Counted from the stretch's first letter, positions 17,431 to 26,604 are shown. The stretch: 64,000 nucleotides of DNA from Roseibium limicola (GCF_017313085.1 NZ_JAFLNF010000006.1:1-64000); one strand, 5' to 3'. Notes: generated by a model not told the origin, from the letters alone. Made by a program: numbers and translations.

Positions 17431-18177
17431 TTACAGCCGCCAGGCGAGCCCAGCGTCTGTCTCTCCTGCGGGGGTGTACTCGCAGCCGAAGGGGCTGGCA
17501 TAGCCTTCTTGCGCGAAGGCTTTGAGCAGCTCTGTGTAGCGCAGTTCGCCGTGACTGGGTTCGCTCCGCTCCGGCCAGGAAGCGATCTGGACGTGGCCGA
17601 CCATTGACTTGACCCGCTGGAAAGCCTCCAGCACGTCGCCGCTTTCATCACGTACGTGAAACCAGTCGAACATGATCTTGAGATTGGAGTGCCCGGCGTC
17701 GTGAACGATTGCGGCGGCTTGATCCACATCATGCAGGAAGTAGAGCGGCATCTTGGAGCGGCAAATCGGCTCGATCAGCACCGTCTTGTCGGTCTGGCGG
17801 CAGGCATAGTCCAGCACACAGAGATATTGCGCGCGAGCGGCTTCGCCCCCTGCCTGGCCGGCCAGCACGTGAATGGCGCCGGCGCCAATGGCCTCCGCGA
17901 CGACAAGTGCCTCGTCGAAATCGCGATGCGCCTGATCCGCTTGGCCGGCGATGGCAGCACAGCCCGCTGTGTCGCCCATTCGAACGTTCAACCCGCAGAC
18001 GGGTAGTGAGGTTTCCTCAAGGACGGCACGCACATCAGTCAGCGCCTCTCTTTGCGCTTCATCGTGAAATTCGAGCGCCTGAAAACCTGCGGCTTTTGCC
18101 GCGCGGATCCGCTGCAGAAACGGTCGGTCCTTCCAGAGAAAGCCGGTGTTGGCGGAGTAGCTGTAGATCGTGCTCAT
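17431..18177 (-). CDS. otnI: 2-oxo-tetronate isomerase (hydroxypyruvate isomerase family)
   Basis: A 248-aa TIM-barrel protein of the Hyi family. The Glu in VLIEPICR, Asp in IMFDWFHV and Glu in FGCEYTPAG fit the metal and acid/base positions. OtnI converts 2-oxo-tetronate to 3-oxo-tetronate in L-threonate and D-erythronate breakdown, and the neighbours otnC, otnK and ltnD complete that set. The ATG at 18177 shares its A with the otnC stop (TGATG); an ATG at 18186 lacks a ribosome site. It is the last gene of the operon that starts at 26604. Confidence 0.85.
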   Translation of the reverse strand: MSTIYSYSANTGFLWKDRPFLQRIRAAKAAGFQALEFHDEAQREALTDVRAVLEETSLPVCGLNVRMGDTAGCAAIAGQADQAHRDFDEALVVAEAIGAGAIHVLAGQAGGEAARAQYLCVLDYACRQTDKTVLIEPICRSKMPLYFLHDVDQAAAIVHDAGHSNLKIMFDWFHVRDESGDVLEAFQRVKSMVGHVQIASWPERSEPSHGELRYTELLKAFAQEGYASPFGCEYTPAGETDAGLAWRL

Positions 18178-18824
18178 CAGTCCCATTCAATCTTGTATTT
18201 GGTCACCAGGGCGGAGATCTGCTCCGGCGTCAGAAGACGTGGCTGCAGGCCTCTCGTCAGCAGTGCGAGCTTGGCTGTCTCTTCCAGTTCTTCGACGGCA
18301 TAGACGGCGGCTTGCAGATCCTTGCCTGCCACGACCGGTCCATGATTTGCCAGCAGAACTGCGGAGCGTTTCCCGGCAAGCCCCCGCACGGCGTCGCCCA
18401 TGGCCGGATCGCCGGGCAGGAAGACAGGCAGCAGCTTGACCTTGCCCAGCCTCATGATTGCGTAAGGCGTGAGCGGCGGCAGGACGTTGTCCGGATCGGT
18501 CTCCGGCAACATGGACAGTGCAACCGAATGGCAGGAGTGGAGATGAACCACGGCGCCAGTGTGCATGCGGGTCTCATAAAAGGCCGAATGCAGTGGCATC
18601 TCCTTGGTGGGCTTGTCGCCTCCGATCAGCTGACCGTCTTTCGAGAAGTGGCTGAGGCGAGCGGGGTCGAGACTGCCGAACGATGATCCTGTTGGCGTGA
18701 CCAGAAGGGTTCCATCTTCCAGCCGGGCCGAAATATTGCCTGACGCACCGCCCGTCAGACCTCGGTCGAACATGGATTTGGCAAGAGTACAGACTTGTTC
18801 GCGCAGGTGGGCCTCAGCGGTCAT
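18177..18824 (-). CDS. otnC: 3-oxo-tetronate 4-phosphate decarboxylase (class II aldolase fold)
   Basis: A 215-aa class II aldolase/adducin-domain protein. The zinc histidines appear in VVHLHSCHSVAL and in ANHGPVVAG, and the N-terminal GGASGNISARL binds phosphate. OtnC decarboxylates 3-oxo-tetronate 4-phosphate to dihydroxyacetone phosphate. The gene overlaps otnK by ATGA and touches otnI, so the three are translationally coupled. The fold also occurs in fuculose-phosphate aldolases; the DUF1537 kinase beside it is what points to OtnC. Confidence 0.85.
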   Translation of the reverse strand: MTAEAHLREQVCTLAKSMFDRGLTGGASGNISARLEDGTLLVTPTGSSFGSLDPARLSHFSKDGQLIGGDKPTKEMPLHSAFYETRMHTGAVVHLHSCHSVALSMLPETDPDNVLPPLTPYAIMRLGKVKLLPVFLPGDPAMGDAVRGLAGKRSAVLLANHGPVVAGKDLQAAVYAVEELEETAKLALLTRGLQPRLLTPEQISALVTKYKIEWD

Positions 18825-20062
18825 GCGCCCTCCAGAATGGCAGCTGCCTTGAAAAAGAAGTCTTCCGCGCCAAAGTTGCCCGATTTGAGCGCCAACGCCA
18901 AGTCACGGCCTTCAACCTGCACAGCAGGTACGCCCGGATCAATCATCGGGCCGATGCGCAAGGCTTCGGCTCCGACGGCCTCGACCACTGCTCCGGATGT
19001 TTCGCCACCGGCGGAAATGATCCGGGTAAAGCCGCGCTTGATGGCCCCCCGGGCAAGCTCGGCAAAGAAGCCCTCGATCGCGGTCGCACTCTTCTCCCGT
19101 CCGAAGCGCGCCTGAGCGACTTTTACTGCCGCTGGATCGTCGGAAGAATAGACCAGCGGCATTGACGCGGCACCTTGCGCCCAGTCGAGGGTGGTCTCGA
19201 CCGTGACAGCACCAGAGAGGATGTCATCGACCAACACCTTGCACTGCGAGCCACCAGTGACTTTATGCGCGGCGATCTGATCGCGCGTCGCAGTCGAGCA
19301 GGAGCCGGAAATTGCCAGAACCGGGCCTTTGACGCCAGGCCACTTGTCCTGATCGCCTGGTTGGGCTCCATGAACGTCCGGCAGTCCCAGGGCAATGCCG
19401 GAGCCACCAGTGATCAGGGCGAAGTCTTTCGCTGCCTTGCCCAATTGCACCAGGTCCTGGTCGGCGATGGCGTCACACACAACGATCTGACGCCCGCCGG
19501 CGGCTTCCCGCAACAGGCCATCGCGGGCGTTTCCTGCGGTGATTTCCGCATGGGAGAGGTGGCCGATGGGGGATTGGGTCTGAAGGCCCAGGAACCGACG
19601 CAGGTCCGGATCGGTCATCGGGGTGAGCGGATGATTCTCCATGCCGGATTCCGACAGGAGCCTGTCCATGACGAAGAGATGACCTTGATAGACCGTGCGA
19701 CCGGTTGTTGGGAATGCCGGACAGACAATGACCGGATCACTTGTTTCAAGCGCGTTGATCAAGGCTTCAGTGACGGGGCCGATATTGCCGTCTGGTGTGC
19801 TGTCGAAGGTGGAGCAGTACTTGAACAGGAACTGGGTACAGCCCTGTTCCTTAAGCCAGTTGAGCGCCGACAAAGACTGGGCAATGGCCTCGTCCGCCGG
19901 CAGGGAGCGGGACTTCAATGCGACAATGCCAGCTTCCACATCCGCAGCAGCAGGCTGCGAGGGCACGCCGACATATTGGACGGTCTTCAGCCCGCCACGG
20001 GCCAATGTCAGCCCGAGATCCGATGACCCGGTAAAGTCGTCTCCAATGGCGCCCAGCTTCAT
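18821..20062 (-). CDS. otnK: 3-oxo-tetronate kinase (DUF1537 four-carbon acid sugar kinase)
   Basis: A 413-aa DUF1537 kinase, full family length. The N-terminal domain begins GAIGDDFTGSSDLG and has the OtnK-type substrate motif FKYCSTFDSTPDGNIG near residue 80. The C-terminal nucleotide-binding domain has ISAGGETSGAVVEAV. It phosphorylates 3-oxo-tetronate at C4. The second DUF1537 protein in this window (36056-37117) has a different, KKVDSRLKG-type motif and belongs to another pathway. The gene overlaps ltnD and otnC by four bases each. Confidence 0.9.
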   Translation of the reverse strand: MKLGAIGDDFTGSSDLGLTLARGGLKTVQYVGVPSQPAAADVEAGIVALKSRSLPADEAIAQSLSALNWLKEQGCTQFLFKYCSTFDSTPDGNIGPVTEALINALETSDPVIVCPAFPTTGRTVYQGHLFVMDRLLSESGMENHPLTPMTDPDLRRFLGLQTQSPIGHLSHAEITAGNARDGLLREAAGGRQIVVCDAIADQDLVQLGKAAKDFALITGGSGIALGLPDVHGAQPGDQDKWPGVKGPVLAISGSCSTATRDQIAAHKVTGGSQCKVLVDDILSGAVTVETTLDWAQGAASMPLVYSSDDPAAVKVAQARFGREKSATAIEGFFAELARGAIKRGFTRIISAGGETSGAVVEAVGAEALRIGPMIDPGVPAVQVEGRDLALALKSGNFGAEDFFFKAAAILEGA

Positions 20063-20979
20063 GATGCGGCCTCGAGATTTTCTGCCTTCGCCTTCGGCAA
20101 TTCCAGCCCGGCATTACGCGCATAGATCTTGGCGACGGCTGCATCGTCCTCATGCCCGAGGTTCGATCCGGCGGCAGCGAGAAACTGCTGCAAGGCCGTC
20201 GCCGTCAACGGGGCAGGAAACTTCGCCGTGCGGGCGATGTCCAGAATGATGCCCAGATCTTTCGGCCAGATGTTGATTGAGGAATGAGGCGTGTAGTCGC
20301 CCTCGACGATATGTGGCGCCCGGTTCTCAAACATCCATGACGTACCAGCGCACTGCGGGATCACATCAAGGATCTGCTGTGGTGTCACACCTTGAGTCAT
20401 GCCGAAAGTGATCGCCTCGGCCATGGCAGCGATGTGAACCCCGGCAAGCAGCTGGTTTACCGCCTTCATGGCAGAACCTGCGCCGACCTCTCTGCCGAGA
20501 TCAAAAACCGTTTCCGCCATGCCATCAAGCGCAGGTTTTGCTGCGTCAAAGGCTGCTTGGGAGCCCGATGCCATCACAGAGAGTTTGCCGGCTGCGGCCT
20601 TGGCCGAGCCACCGGAGATCGGCGCATCGAGATAGGCCAGGCCAAGGTCTTCAACGCGATCAGCAAGCTGGCGCGCAAAGTCGGGTGCGACCGTGGCACA
20701 GGAAATTACGCTGGCACCCTTGGAAAGGCTGTTCGCCAGGCCGGTTTCGCCGAAGAGGACCGCTTCAGTCTGTTCAGCGTTAAGAACCACCAAAACCAGA
20801 ATGTCGAGAGATGCGGCGGCGTCAGCGAGGGGAGACGCCTGGCCGCCGCTGGCGACGAACTTCGCCACCTGTTCAGAATTGAGATCGGTGCCCCACACAG
20901 AGTGACCTGCCCGCAGCAACGATTGCGCGATGCCAAGACCCATGGACCCGAGACCGATGACGCCAATGTTCTTAGTCAC
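20059..20979 (-). CDS. ltnD: L-threonate dehydrogenase (3-hydroxyisobutyrate dehydrogenase family)
   Basis: A 306-aa beta-hydroxyacid dehydrogenase. The NAD site is IGVIGLGSMGLGIA at residues 5-18. The substrate motif is DAPISGGSAKAAAGKLSVMASG, and the catalytic Lys is in GSAMKAVNQLLAG. In otn operons this enzyme oxidises L-threonate to 2-oxo-tetronate. Tartronate semialdehyde reductases look similar; the coupled otnK, otnC and otnI genes favour LtnD. It overlaps the lactonase gene by ATGA. Confidence 0.87.
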   Translation of the reverse strand: MTKNIGVIGLGSMGLGIAQSLLRAGHSVWGTDLNSEQVAKFVASGGQASPLADAAASLDILVLVVLNAEQTEAVLFGETGLANSLSKGASVISCATVAPDFARQLADRVEDLGLAYLDAPISGGSAKAAAGKLSVMASGSQAAFDAAKPALDGMAETVFDLGREVGAGSAMKAVNQLLAGVHIAAMAEAITFGMTQGVTPQQILDVIPQCAGTSWMFENRAPHIVEGDYTPHSSINIWPKDLGIILDIARTAKFPAPLTATALQQFLAAAGSNLGHEDDAAVAKIYARNAGLELPKAKAENLEAAS

Positions 20980-21920
20980 TTGGCTTTACTCCTAAGGCTT
21001 TCTGCGCCTCTGCGCGTGGTCTTCACGCGATAGACATGGCTTGATGAGGTAATGAAAAGATCGGTTCCATCCGGCCCGCCGAAACAGCAGTTGGAGGTTG
21101 GCTCCGGTAACAGGATTTTGCCGATGAGCTCTCCAGCCCTGTCGAGACAACGAATGCCGTCGAGGGCCGAGGTCCAGACATAGCCTTCCGTATCGACGCG
21201 AAAGCCGTCCGGCACGCCGGGTTCGATCACCGCAAAAATCCGCGAGTTGGTGAGCGTCCCATCCTTAACGTCAAAGACACGGATGTGATGCGGCAGTTTG
21301 TAGTCGAAACCCGGAAAGCTGGCGCCTTTGATAGCGCCACTGTCGGCGATATAAAGCAGGGATTCATCCGGTGAGAAGGCGAGGCCGTTGGGCTTGTCGA
21401 AGTCGGTCGCAACCGCCGTCAATGCGCCATCTGGCGAAAGACGGAAGACGTAGTTTCCGCCGATTTCGCTCTCTGCCGGATAACCTTCCACATCAGAGTT
21501 GATGCCGTAGGGCGGGTCGGTGAACCAGACCGAGCCGTCGGAGGCAACCACCACGTCATTCGGCGAGTTAAGCCGTTTGCCGTCAAAGTTCTCTGCCAAC
21601 ACCTGGACCGAGTCCGGGTCTGTCGGGTCGAGGCGACGAACCACCCGCCGTCCGCCGTGTTCGCAGGAGATCATGTACCCGTCGAGATCGGTTGTGTTGC
21701 CATTGGCGAATTCACTGTTCTGCAATGCCACGATCGAACCATCCGTCTCATTCCAACGCCACATCCGCTTGCTGGGGACGTCATTGAAGTAGAGGTGCGT
21801 GCCGGCCCAAACCGGACCTTCGGCCCATATGTGACCGGAGGAGATGATCCTCGGCGCTTGGTCTAGGTCAACGAATTGCGCAAATCGCGGGTCGTGGGGG
21901 GCGTATCTGGGGTTTGTCAT
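20976..21920 (-). CDS. SMP-30/gluconolactonase-family lactonase
   Basis: A 314-aa six-bladed propeller of the SMP-30/Gnl family. Metal-site motifs are visible: Glu in GHIWAEGPVWAG, Asn in KRLNSPNDVVVASDGSVWFTDPPYG, Asn in DKPNGLAFSPDESLLYIADSG and Asp in IRVFDVKDG. It should hydrolyse a sugar lactone to the free aldonate. Its place between the importer and ltnD suggests that the imported compound, or the first oxidation product, is a four-carbon lactone such as threonolactone. That specificity is inference. Four-base overlaps join it to both neighbours. Confidence 0.88.
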   Translation of the reverse strand: MTNPRYAPHDPRFAQFVDLDQAPRIISSGHIWAEGPVWAGTHLYFNDVPSKRMWRWNETDGSIVALQNSEFANGNTTDLDGYMISCEHGGRRVVRRLDPTDPDSVQVLAENFDGKRLNSPNDVVVASDGSVWFTDPPYGINSDVEGYPAESEIGGNYVFRLSPDGALTAVATDFDKPNGLAFSPDESLLYIADSGAIKGASFPGFDYKLPHHIRVFDVKDGTLTNSRIFAVIEPGVPDGFRVDTEGYVWTSALDGIRCLDRAGELIGKILLPEPTSNCCFGGPDGTDLFITSSSHVYRVKTTRRGAESLRSKAK

Positions 21921-22876
21921 GCTTTCCGCCTCCGCAGGTTCTGCGCCAACAACATGGACAGTACGATGGAGCCGAAAATGATCTGGCGCCAGGCTTCAGA
22001 AATCTGCATGACCGACAGGACTGAGGTTAGCAATGTAATGAAGATTGCACCGCCGATCGTGCCGACAAAAGACCCCTTGCCGCCGAGAATGGAGGTGCCC
22101 CCGATCACCACGGCGGCGATGGTTGGCATCAGGTACGGATCGCCCATGGACTGATAGGCCTGGTTGGCATAGCCGGCCAGAAGAACGCCGCCGAGGGCAG
22201 AGCAAGCTCCGGCCAGCATAAAGGCGCCGAAAACGATGCGCGGCGTTTCAACACCGGAGAGATAGGTCGCCTTTTCGGAGTTTCCGATGGCTATCAGATA
22301 GCGACCAAAGGTTGTGCGCTTCAGGATGGCGAATACCAGAAGGCACAGGCAGAGCCAGACGATCAACGCATGAGGGAGGCCGATGGTCGAACCGGTGGAG
22401 AGGGAACTCATCAGCGCGCTGGCCTCGCCCTTCGGGTTGAAGCCGCCGGTGTTCAGAACGGCAACGCCGAGCAGCATTGCATTGACCGCGAGTGTCCACA
22501 CCATTGATGGTATCCGGAAGATCGAAACCCCGATGCCGTTGATGACCCCGACGAGAGCGCCAAAAGCCAGAGCGGCCGGAATGGCGAGAGCCACCAGGGC
22601 GGGGTTGCCGGTTCCTGCCAGGGAGGTTGACAGGATGGCCGCCCCGCCGAGGACCCAGGGGATCGAAAGGTCGATATGTCCGAGGAGGATGACGACCATG
22701 GCGCCCGTCGCGAGCACCCCCAGGAATGACGCGATTTGCAGTTGTTGCAGCAGATAGCCTGCGGAGAGGAATTTCGGGAATACGGTGGCGCCGACGAGGA
22801 TCACGATGAGGGAAGCGATCCAGGGAACGAGCGCATCGGCATCCAGCTGCACGCGATTGAAAAGACGAGCGGTCAT
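21917..22876 (-). CDS. Ribose-type ABC transporter permease (first of a pair)
   Basis: A 319-aa RbsC-family membrane protein. The usual IDLS motif appears as LGHIDLSIPWVLGGAA, and the cytoplasmic loop is GGTSILGGKGSFVGTIGG. It is paired with a second, different permease gene, which it overlaps by four bases. The two probably form a heterodimer, as in the galactofuranose importer that has two permease subunits. It belongs to the importer whose ATPase is at 23831-25384. Confidence 0.92.
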   Translation of the reverse strand: MTARLFNRVQLDADALVPWIASLIVILVGATVFPKFLSAGYLLQQLQIASFLGVLATGAMVVILLGHIDLSIPWVLGGAAILSTSLAGTGNPALVALAIPAALAFGALVGVINGIGVSIFRIPSMVWTLAVNAMLLGVAVLNTGGFNPKGEASALMSSLSTGSTIGLPHALIVWLCLCLLVFAILKRTTFGRYLIAIGNSEKATYLSGVETPRIVFGAFMLAGACSALGGVLLAGYANQAYQSMGDPYLMPTIAAVVIGGTSILGGKGSFVGTIGGAIFITLLTSVLSVMQISEAWRQIIFGSIVLSMLLAQNLRRRKA

Positions 22877-23838
22877 CGGTCGAAAACCTCCAGGCGGTTG
22901 CGCAGGCGCAGAATGTCTGCGCTGCCGATGGCAATGGCGACGGCAAGGATCAAGCCTTCGACGAAGGGTTGGGCGAGAGGCGGCAGACCGGAGAAGAACA
23001 TGAGGGCGGAGATTGTCTTCAGGATGAAGGCACCGATCAGGGCGCCGAACAGACTGCCGACGCCGCCGCGCAGGGCGATGCCGCCAAGCACCACGGCTGC
23101 AATGGAGTTCAATGTGTAGTTGGGAGCGATGCTGGCATCGCCAGTCGTGGTGATGAAGCTGACGAAGAGCCCGGCCACGCCGGCAAACAACCCGGCCAGA
23201 ACGAAAGCGGCGAGCCGGACCCGGGCTACAGGCGTGCCGGATTGAAAAGCCGCCTGTTGAGATGATCCGATGGCATAAAGCGCAAGACCGAAGCCGGTGC
23301 GCCGCAGCGGGATCCAGAAGACGACGACGATGACAGTCAGAATGACAAGCGCGGTCGGCAAGCCCCAGATATCGAGGGTCAGGGCGTCGGCAAGGTCAAA
23401 GTCGATTTCGCCACCGGGCGTCGGGCGCAGTAGGAGTGCCAGGCCGACAAAGACTGATGCGCTGGCGAGCGTCGCAACAATCGGCTGGATCCGGCCATAG
23501 ACAATAGCCAGGCCATTTGCCAGACCGCACAGGGAACCGACAGCCAGTACGGCCAGTAGCCCGAGGCCGATGGACGTCGAGGATCCGATCAGCAGATGCG
23601 ATGCGAGTGTGTTGGTTAGTGCCATGACGGCACCCACCGACAAATCGAGGCCACGCACCAGGACGGCGAAGAACTGGGCAATGGCGACCAGCGCCAACAC
23701 GGTGCACTGATTGGCCCAGATGGTCAGAACATAGGTTGTTGGGCCGCTGGGGTGGGTGGTCAGATAGACGCTCACCAGCACCACCAGAAAGGCGAGCGCG
23801 ATGACTTCACGCTTGTTGGTACGGATATCGTCAAGCAT
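22873..23838 (-). CDS. Ribose-type ABC transporter permease (second of a pair)
   Basis: A 321-aa membrane protein with the family motif VRGLDLSVGAVMALTNTLA and the loop GGIALRGGVGSLFGALIG. It differs clearly from its neighbour, so the pair is not a recent duplication. It overlaps the ATPase gene by eight bases and the other permease gene by four. It forms half of the membrane channel of the acid-sugar importer. Confidence 0.92.
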   Translation of the reverse strand: MLDDIRTNKREVIALAFLVVLVSVYLTTHPSGPTTYVLTIWANQCTVLALVAIAQFFAVLVRGLDLSVGAVMALTNTLASHLLIGSSTSIGLGLLAVLAVGSLCGLANGLAIVYGRIQPIVATLASASVFVGLALLLRPTPGGEIDFDLADALTLDIWGLPTALVILTVIVVVFWIPLRRTGFGLALYAIGSSQQAAFQSGTPVARVRLAAFVLAGLFAGVAGLFVSFITTTGDASIAPNYTLNSIAAVVLGGIALRGGVGSLFGALIGAFILKTISALMFFSGLPPLAQPFVEGLILAVAIAIGSADILRLRNRLEVFDR

Positions 23839-25384
23839 GGGCGGGGTGTCCTTGAGCGGCCTGCACGGGCACGGAATTCACGTTCAGGCTGGCCGCGATG
23901 ATGTTTTCAGCCGTCAACTCCGGCCCTTCCAGAACCTGGCGCACTGCGCCGTCATAAAAGACATGCACGCTGTCGCAGAGGTGGATGAGCTCTTCGTAGT
24001 CTGTGGAGAGCAGGATGATGGCTACACCTTCTGCCGCGAGTTGCCGGATCAGGCGATAAATCTGGGTCTTGGTTTTTACGTCGATGCCGCGTGTCGGGTC
24101 GGCAAGCAGCAAGCAGCGTGGTTGCAGGGCCAGCCATTTGGTCAGCGCCACTTTTTGCTGGTTGCCGCCGGAAAGATCGGAGACCGGCTGGTCGAAGTTC
24201 CGGCACACGAGCTCCATCTCACTGGTGAAGCGGGTGAAAAGGTCAGGATCGATGCCGTTGTCCAGATCCGTCAATCCAAAGGGATGGCGGCCAAGTGCGG
24301 CCAGTTCCATGTTTTCCCGGATCGACAGTTCCGGAATGAGACCTTCCGTCTTGCGGTCCTCAGGGACCAAGGCAATGCCGGTGGGCGGTGCCTTTGCCGC
24401 TCGTGGGCTTTTTAGCTGTAAAGGGTGTCCGTTTTCTGAAATTTGCCCGCCGGTTTTCTTCAAAAGGCCGAACAGCGCCTGAACCAGCACCATCTGTCCC
24501 TGTCCGTCGAGACCGCCAAGCCCAAGAACTTCACCCGGCCGCACTTCCAACGAGACACCGCGCAAGGTGTCGCCGAAGCTGAGGTCATCAACCTTCAGCA
24601 GGGGGGCGCCGTCGGGAATGGGCGACAGACGTGGCGGGAAAAGTTCCGTTAGCGACTGACCGATCATCTTGGCGATGATCTCGGAATAGCTGTGCTTGCC
24701 CTTTTGGAACGTGTCGACATGCTCGCCATTGCGGAAAACGGAAATGCTATCGGCCAGATCATCCACCTCGTGAAACCGGTGGGAGATGAAAAGAATGCCG
24801 GTGCCCTGGTCGCGCAGATCGCGAACCAGACCAAAGACTTTCTGCACAACGGATGCATTGAGAGCCGAGGTCGCCTCGTCGAGGATCAACAGCCTTGGTG
24901 CGCGGCAGATCGCTTTGGCGATTTCCACCTGCTGGCGTTCTGGCAAGCTGAGATCGGCGACCTTGCGCTTCATCGGAATATGGGCGCCTTCGATGCGGTC
25001 GAGGATTGCGCGGGCGCGTGTCAGATTGCCCTTGCTCAGCCTGCCCATTCCGACTTCCTTGGCGCCGAGCAGGATGTTGTCGCGGACCGAGAGGTCGGGT
25101 ACCAGCGACAACTCCTGAAACATGCAGACGATGCCGAGATCGCGGGCAGCCCCTGGGCTTTCGAGGCGGACCGGCTGGCCGTCCACGTAGATCTTGCCGA
25201 GTGTCGGTTGAATGACCCCGGACATGAGTTTCATGAGGGTGGACTTTCCAGCGCCGTTTTCGCCAAGGACCGCCCTGACTTCACCGGCCTGACAGGTGAA
25301 GGAGACCTTCTTCAGGGCCAGTGTTGCCCCGTAGGCCTTGGTCACCTCCTCAAAGCGGATCAGTTCGCGCTTCCCGTCACTCAT
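23831..25384 (-). CDS. Ribose-type ABC transporter ATPase (two nucleotide-binding domains)
   Basis: A 517-aa double ATPase. The first P-loop GENGAGKST is at about residues 40-48 with signature LSLPERQQVEIAKAI. The second domain has a strongly diverged P-loop region GLDGQGQ but a good signature [15 protein letters not shown] and Walker B LLADPTRGID, in which the usual Glu is changed to Ala-Asp, so this half may not hydrolyse ATP. A 137-base gap with paired stem-loops separates it from the binding-protein gene. Confidence 0.92.
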   Translation of the reverse strand: MSDGKRELIRFEEVTKAYGATLALKKVSFTCQAGEVRAVLGENGAGKSTLMKLMSGVIQPTLGKIYVDGQPVRLESPGAARDLGIVCMFQELSLVPDLSVRDNILLGAKEVGMGRLSKGNLTRARAILDRIEGAHIPMKRKVADLSLPERQQVEIAKAICRAPRLLILDEATSALNASVVQKVFGLVRDLRDQGTGILFISHRFHEVDDLADSISVFRNGEHVDTFQKGKHSYSEIIAKMIGQSLTELFPPRLSPIPDGAPLLKVDDLSFGDTLRGVSLEVRPGEVLGLGGLDGQGQMVLVQALFGLLKKTGGQISENGHPLQLKSPRAAKAPPTGIALVPEDRKTEGLIPELSIRENMELAALGRHPFGLTDLDNGIDPDLFTRFTSEMELVCRNFDQPVSDLSGGNQQKVALTKWLALQPRCLLLADPTRGIDVKTKTQIYRLIRQLAAEGVAIILLSTDYEELIHLCDSVHVFYDGAVRQVLEGPELTAENIIAASLNVNSVPVQAAQGHPAHA

Positions 25385-25419
25385 TTTCGATTATTCCTTG
25401 TTCACCTTGCGCGAGCGTC

Positions 25420-25513
25420 GTTGCCTGTGACCAAACCACCCGGATGGCGGTTTGGTCACAGGCCTCCGTCTTCGACCAGTGTGGCCAGGTCGAAGACGGA
25501 GCGATTAGGCAAC
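25420..25513 (-). repeat. Two tandem stem-loops inside a flanking inverted repeat
   Basis: Stem-loop 1 has perfect 15-bp arms (25423-25437 with 25449-25463) and an 11-base loop. Stem-loop 2 follows with no gap: perfect 14-bp arms (25464-25477 with 25488-25501) and a 10-base loop. The outer bases GTTGCCT (25420-25426) and AGGCAAC (25507-25513) also pair, though this competes with the base of stem 1. The block starts eight bases after the binding-protein stop. There is no T-run. It looks like an mRNA-stability or processing element, or a REP-like repeat. Confidence 0.8.
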
Positions 25514-25521
25514 TGCCGGAC

Positions 25522-26604
25522 TTAGTTGTTGTCCGGAGACTGGCCCATCAGCTCTTCAGGAGTGAAGGGCTTGAAGCACTCTTCGTAACCGGTGCCGGTG
25601 TTGAAGGACTTCGGCAGGTCGGGAAAGAAGTTCTCGCCGGCTGCCAGCTGATCCGCATAAACATAGGGGATCGGCAGGTAGATGGTCTGCGGCAGGGGAT
25701 GTCCCTTGAGGAGATCGATGGCAGCTGCCAGGGCGATGGCCGACATGGCCGGAGCCTGAGAAGCAGAGACGCCGGGGATCTTGTTTTCTGCCATCAGTAT
25801 CCGCACACCGTTTTCCGCATCGCCACCGACTGGAACAATCGGGTGGTTGGCGGCCAGCATGGCATTGATGGTGCCGGCCGTACCGTGCTGAGAGACGACA
25901 CCTTCAACGGTGCCATGTGTTGCCAGCGCATCGGCCACAACTTTCTGGCTGGTACCTGTATCCCAGTTGCCGACGACTTCGACGATTTCCAGTCCATCGA
26001 CCTTGTCCAGAACGGACATCATGCCAACGCGGCGATCACGGTCGGTGGAATTTCCAGGCAGGCCGTTGACCATGAGGATCTTCTTGGCCTTGCCATCGAG
26101 CAGATCCATCACGGTTTGTGCCTTCAGGCGGCCGAGCGCCTTCTGGTCTTCGTTGACCTGAACGATCTTGTCCGTGTCGAGAACATTGTCGAAAGGCACA
26201 AGAACGGTGCCTGCGCGGGCTGCCCGGCGGATCACACCTGTGAAGGCAGAAGGGTTCACAGCGGTGAAGGTGATGGCGTCGTAGCCAGCTGCAATGAAAT
26301 TGTCGATTGCCGCGATCTGGGCAGCACTATCATTGCCAACCGAAATTACCTTGAACTCGGCGAGCTGCTCGGCGTTTTCAGGGCGAGCGGCCCAGGCCTT
26401 GGCAGACTGGATCGCGGCGATGCGCCAGTCGTTGCCGGCAAAGCCATTTACAAACGCCACCTTGTAGGGGCCGTCCTTGGCTGGATAGCTGATGCTGGTG
26501 GTGTCTGGAGCCGGTGCATAGCACTCGGGGCGATATGTGTCGGCTGCAAAGGCAGTAGTGGACAGCAGGGCCATGATGGCTCCTGCGAAAAATGCTTGTT
26601 TCAT
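25522..26604 (-). CDS. Periplasmic binding protein of the acid-sugar ABC importer
   Basis: A 360-aa type I periplasmic binding protein. The signal peptide starts MKQAFFAGAIMALLS and ends near FAAD. The mature protein has KVAFVNGFAGNDWRIAAIQSAKAW and later VPVGGDAENGVR. I chose the ATG at 26604; the open frame extends 24 residues upstream across an operator, which rules out the longer start. It is the first gene of the operon 26604-17431 and supplies the substrate of the otn/ltn enzymes, presumably a four-carbon aldonate or its lactone. Confidence 0.92.
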   Translation of the reverse strand: MKQAFFAGAIMALLSTTAFAADTYRPECYAPAPDTTSISYPAKDGPYKVAFVNGFAGNDWRIAAIQSAKAWAARPENAEQLAEFKVISVGNDSAAQIAAIDNFIAAGYDAITFTAVNPSAFTGVIRRAARAGTVLVPFDNVLDTDKIVQVNEDQKALGRLKAQTVMDLLDGKAKKILMVNGLPGNSTDRDRRVGMMSVLDKVDGLEIVEVVGNWDTGTSQKVVADALATHGTVEGVVSQHGTAGTINAMLAANHPIVPVGGDAENGVRILMAENKIPGVSASQAPAMSAIALAAAIDLLKGHPLPQTIYLPIPYVYADQLAAGENFFPDLPKSFNTGTGYEECFKPFTPEELMGQSPDNN

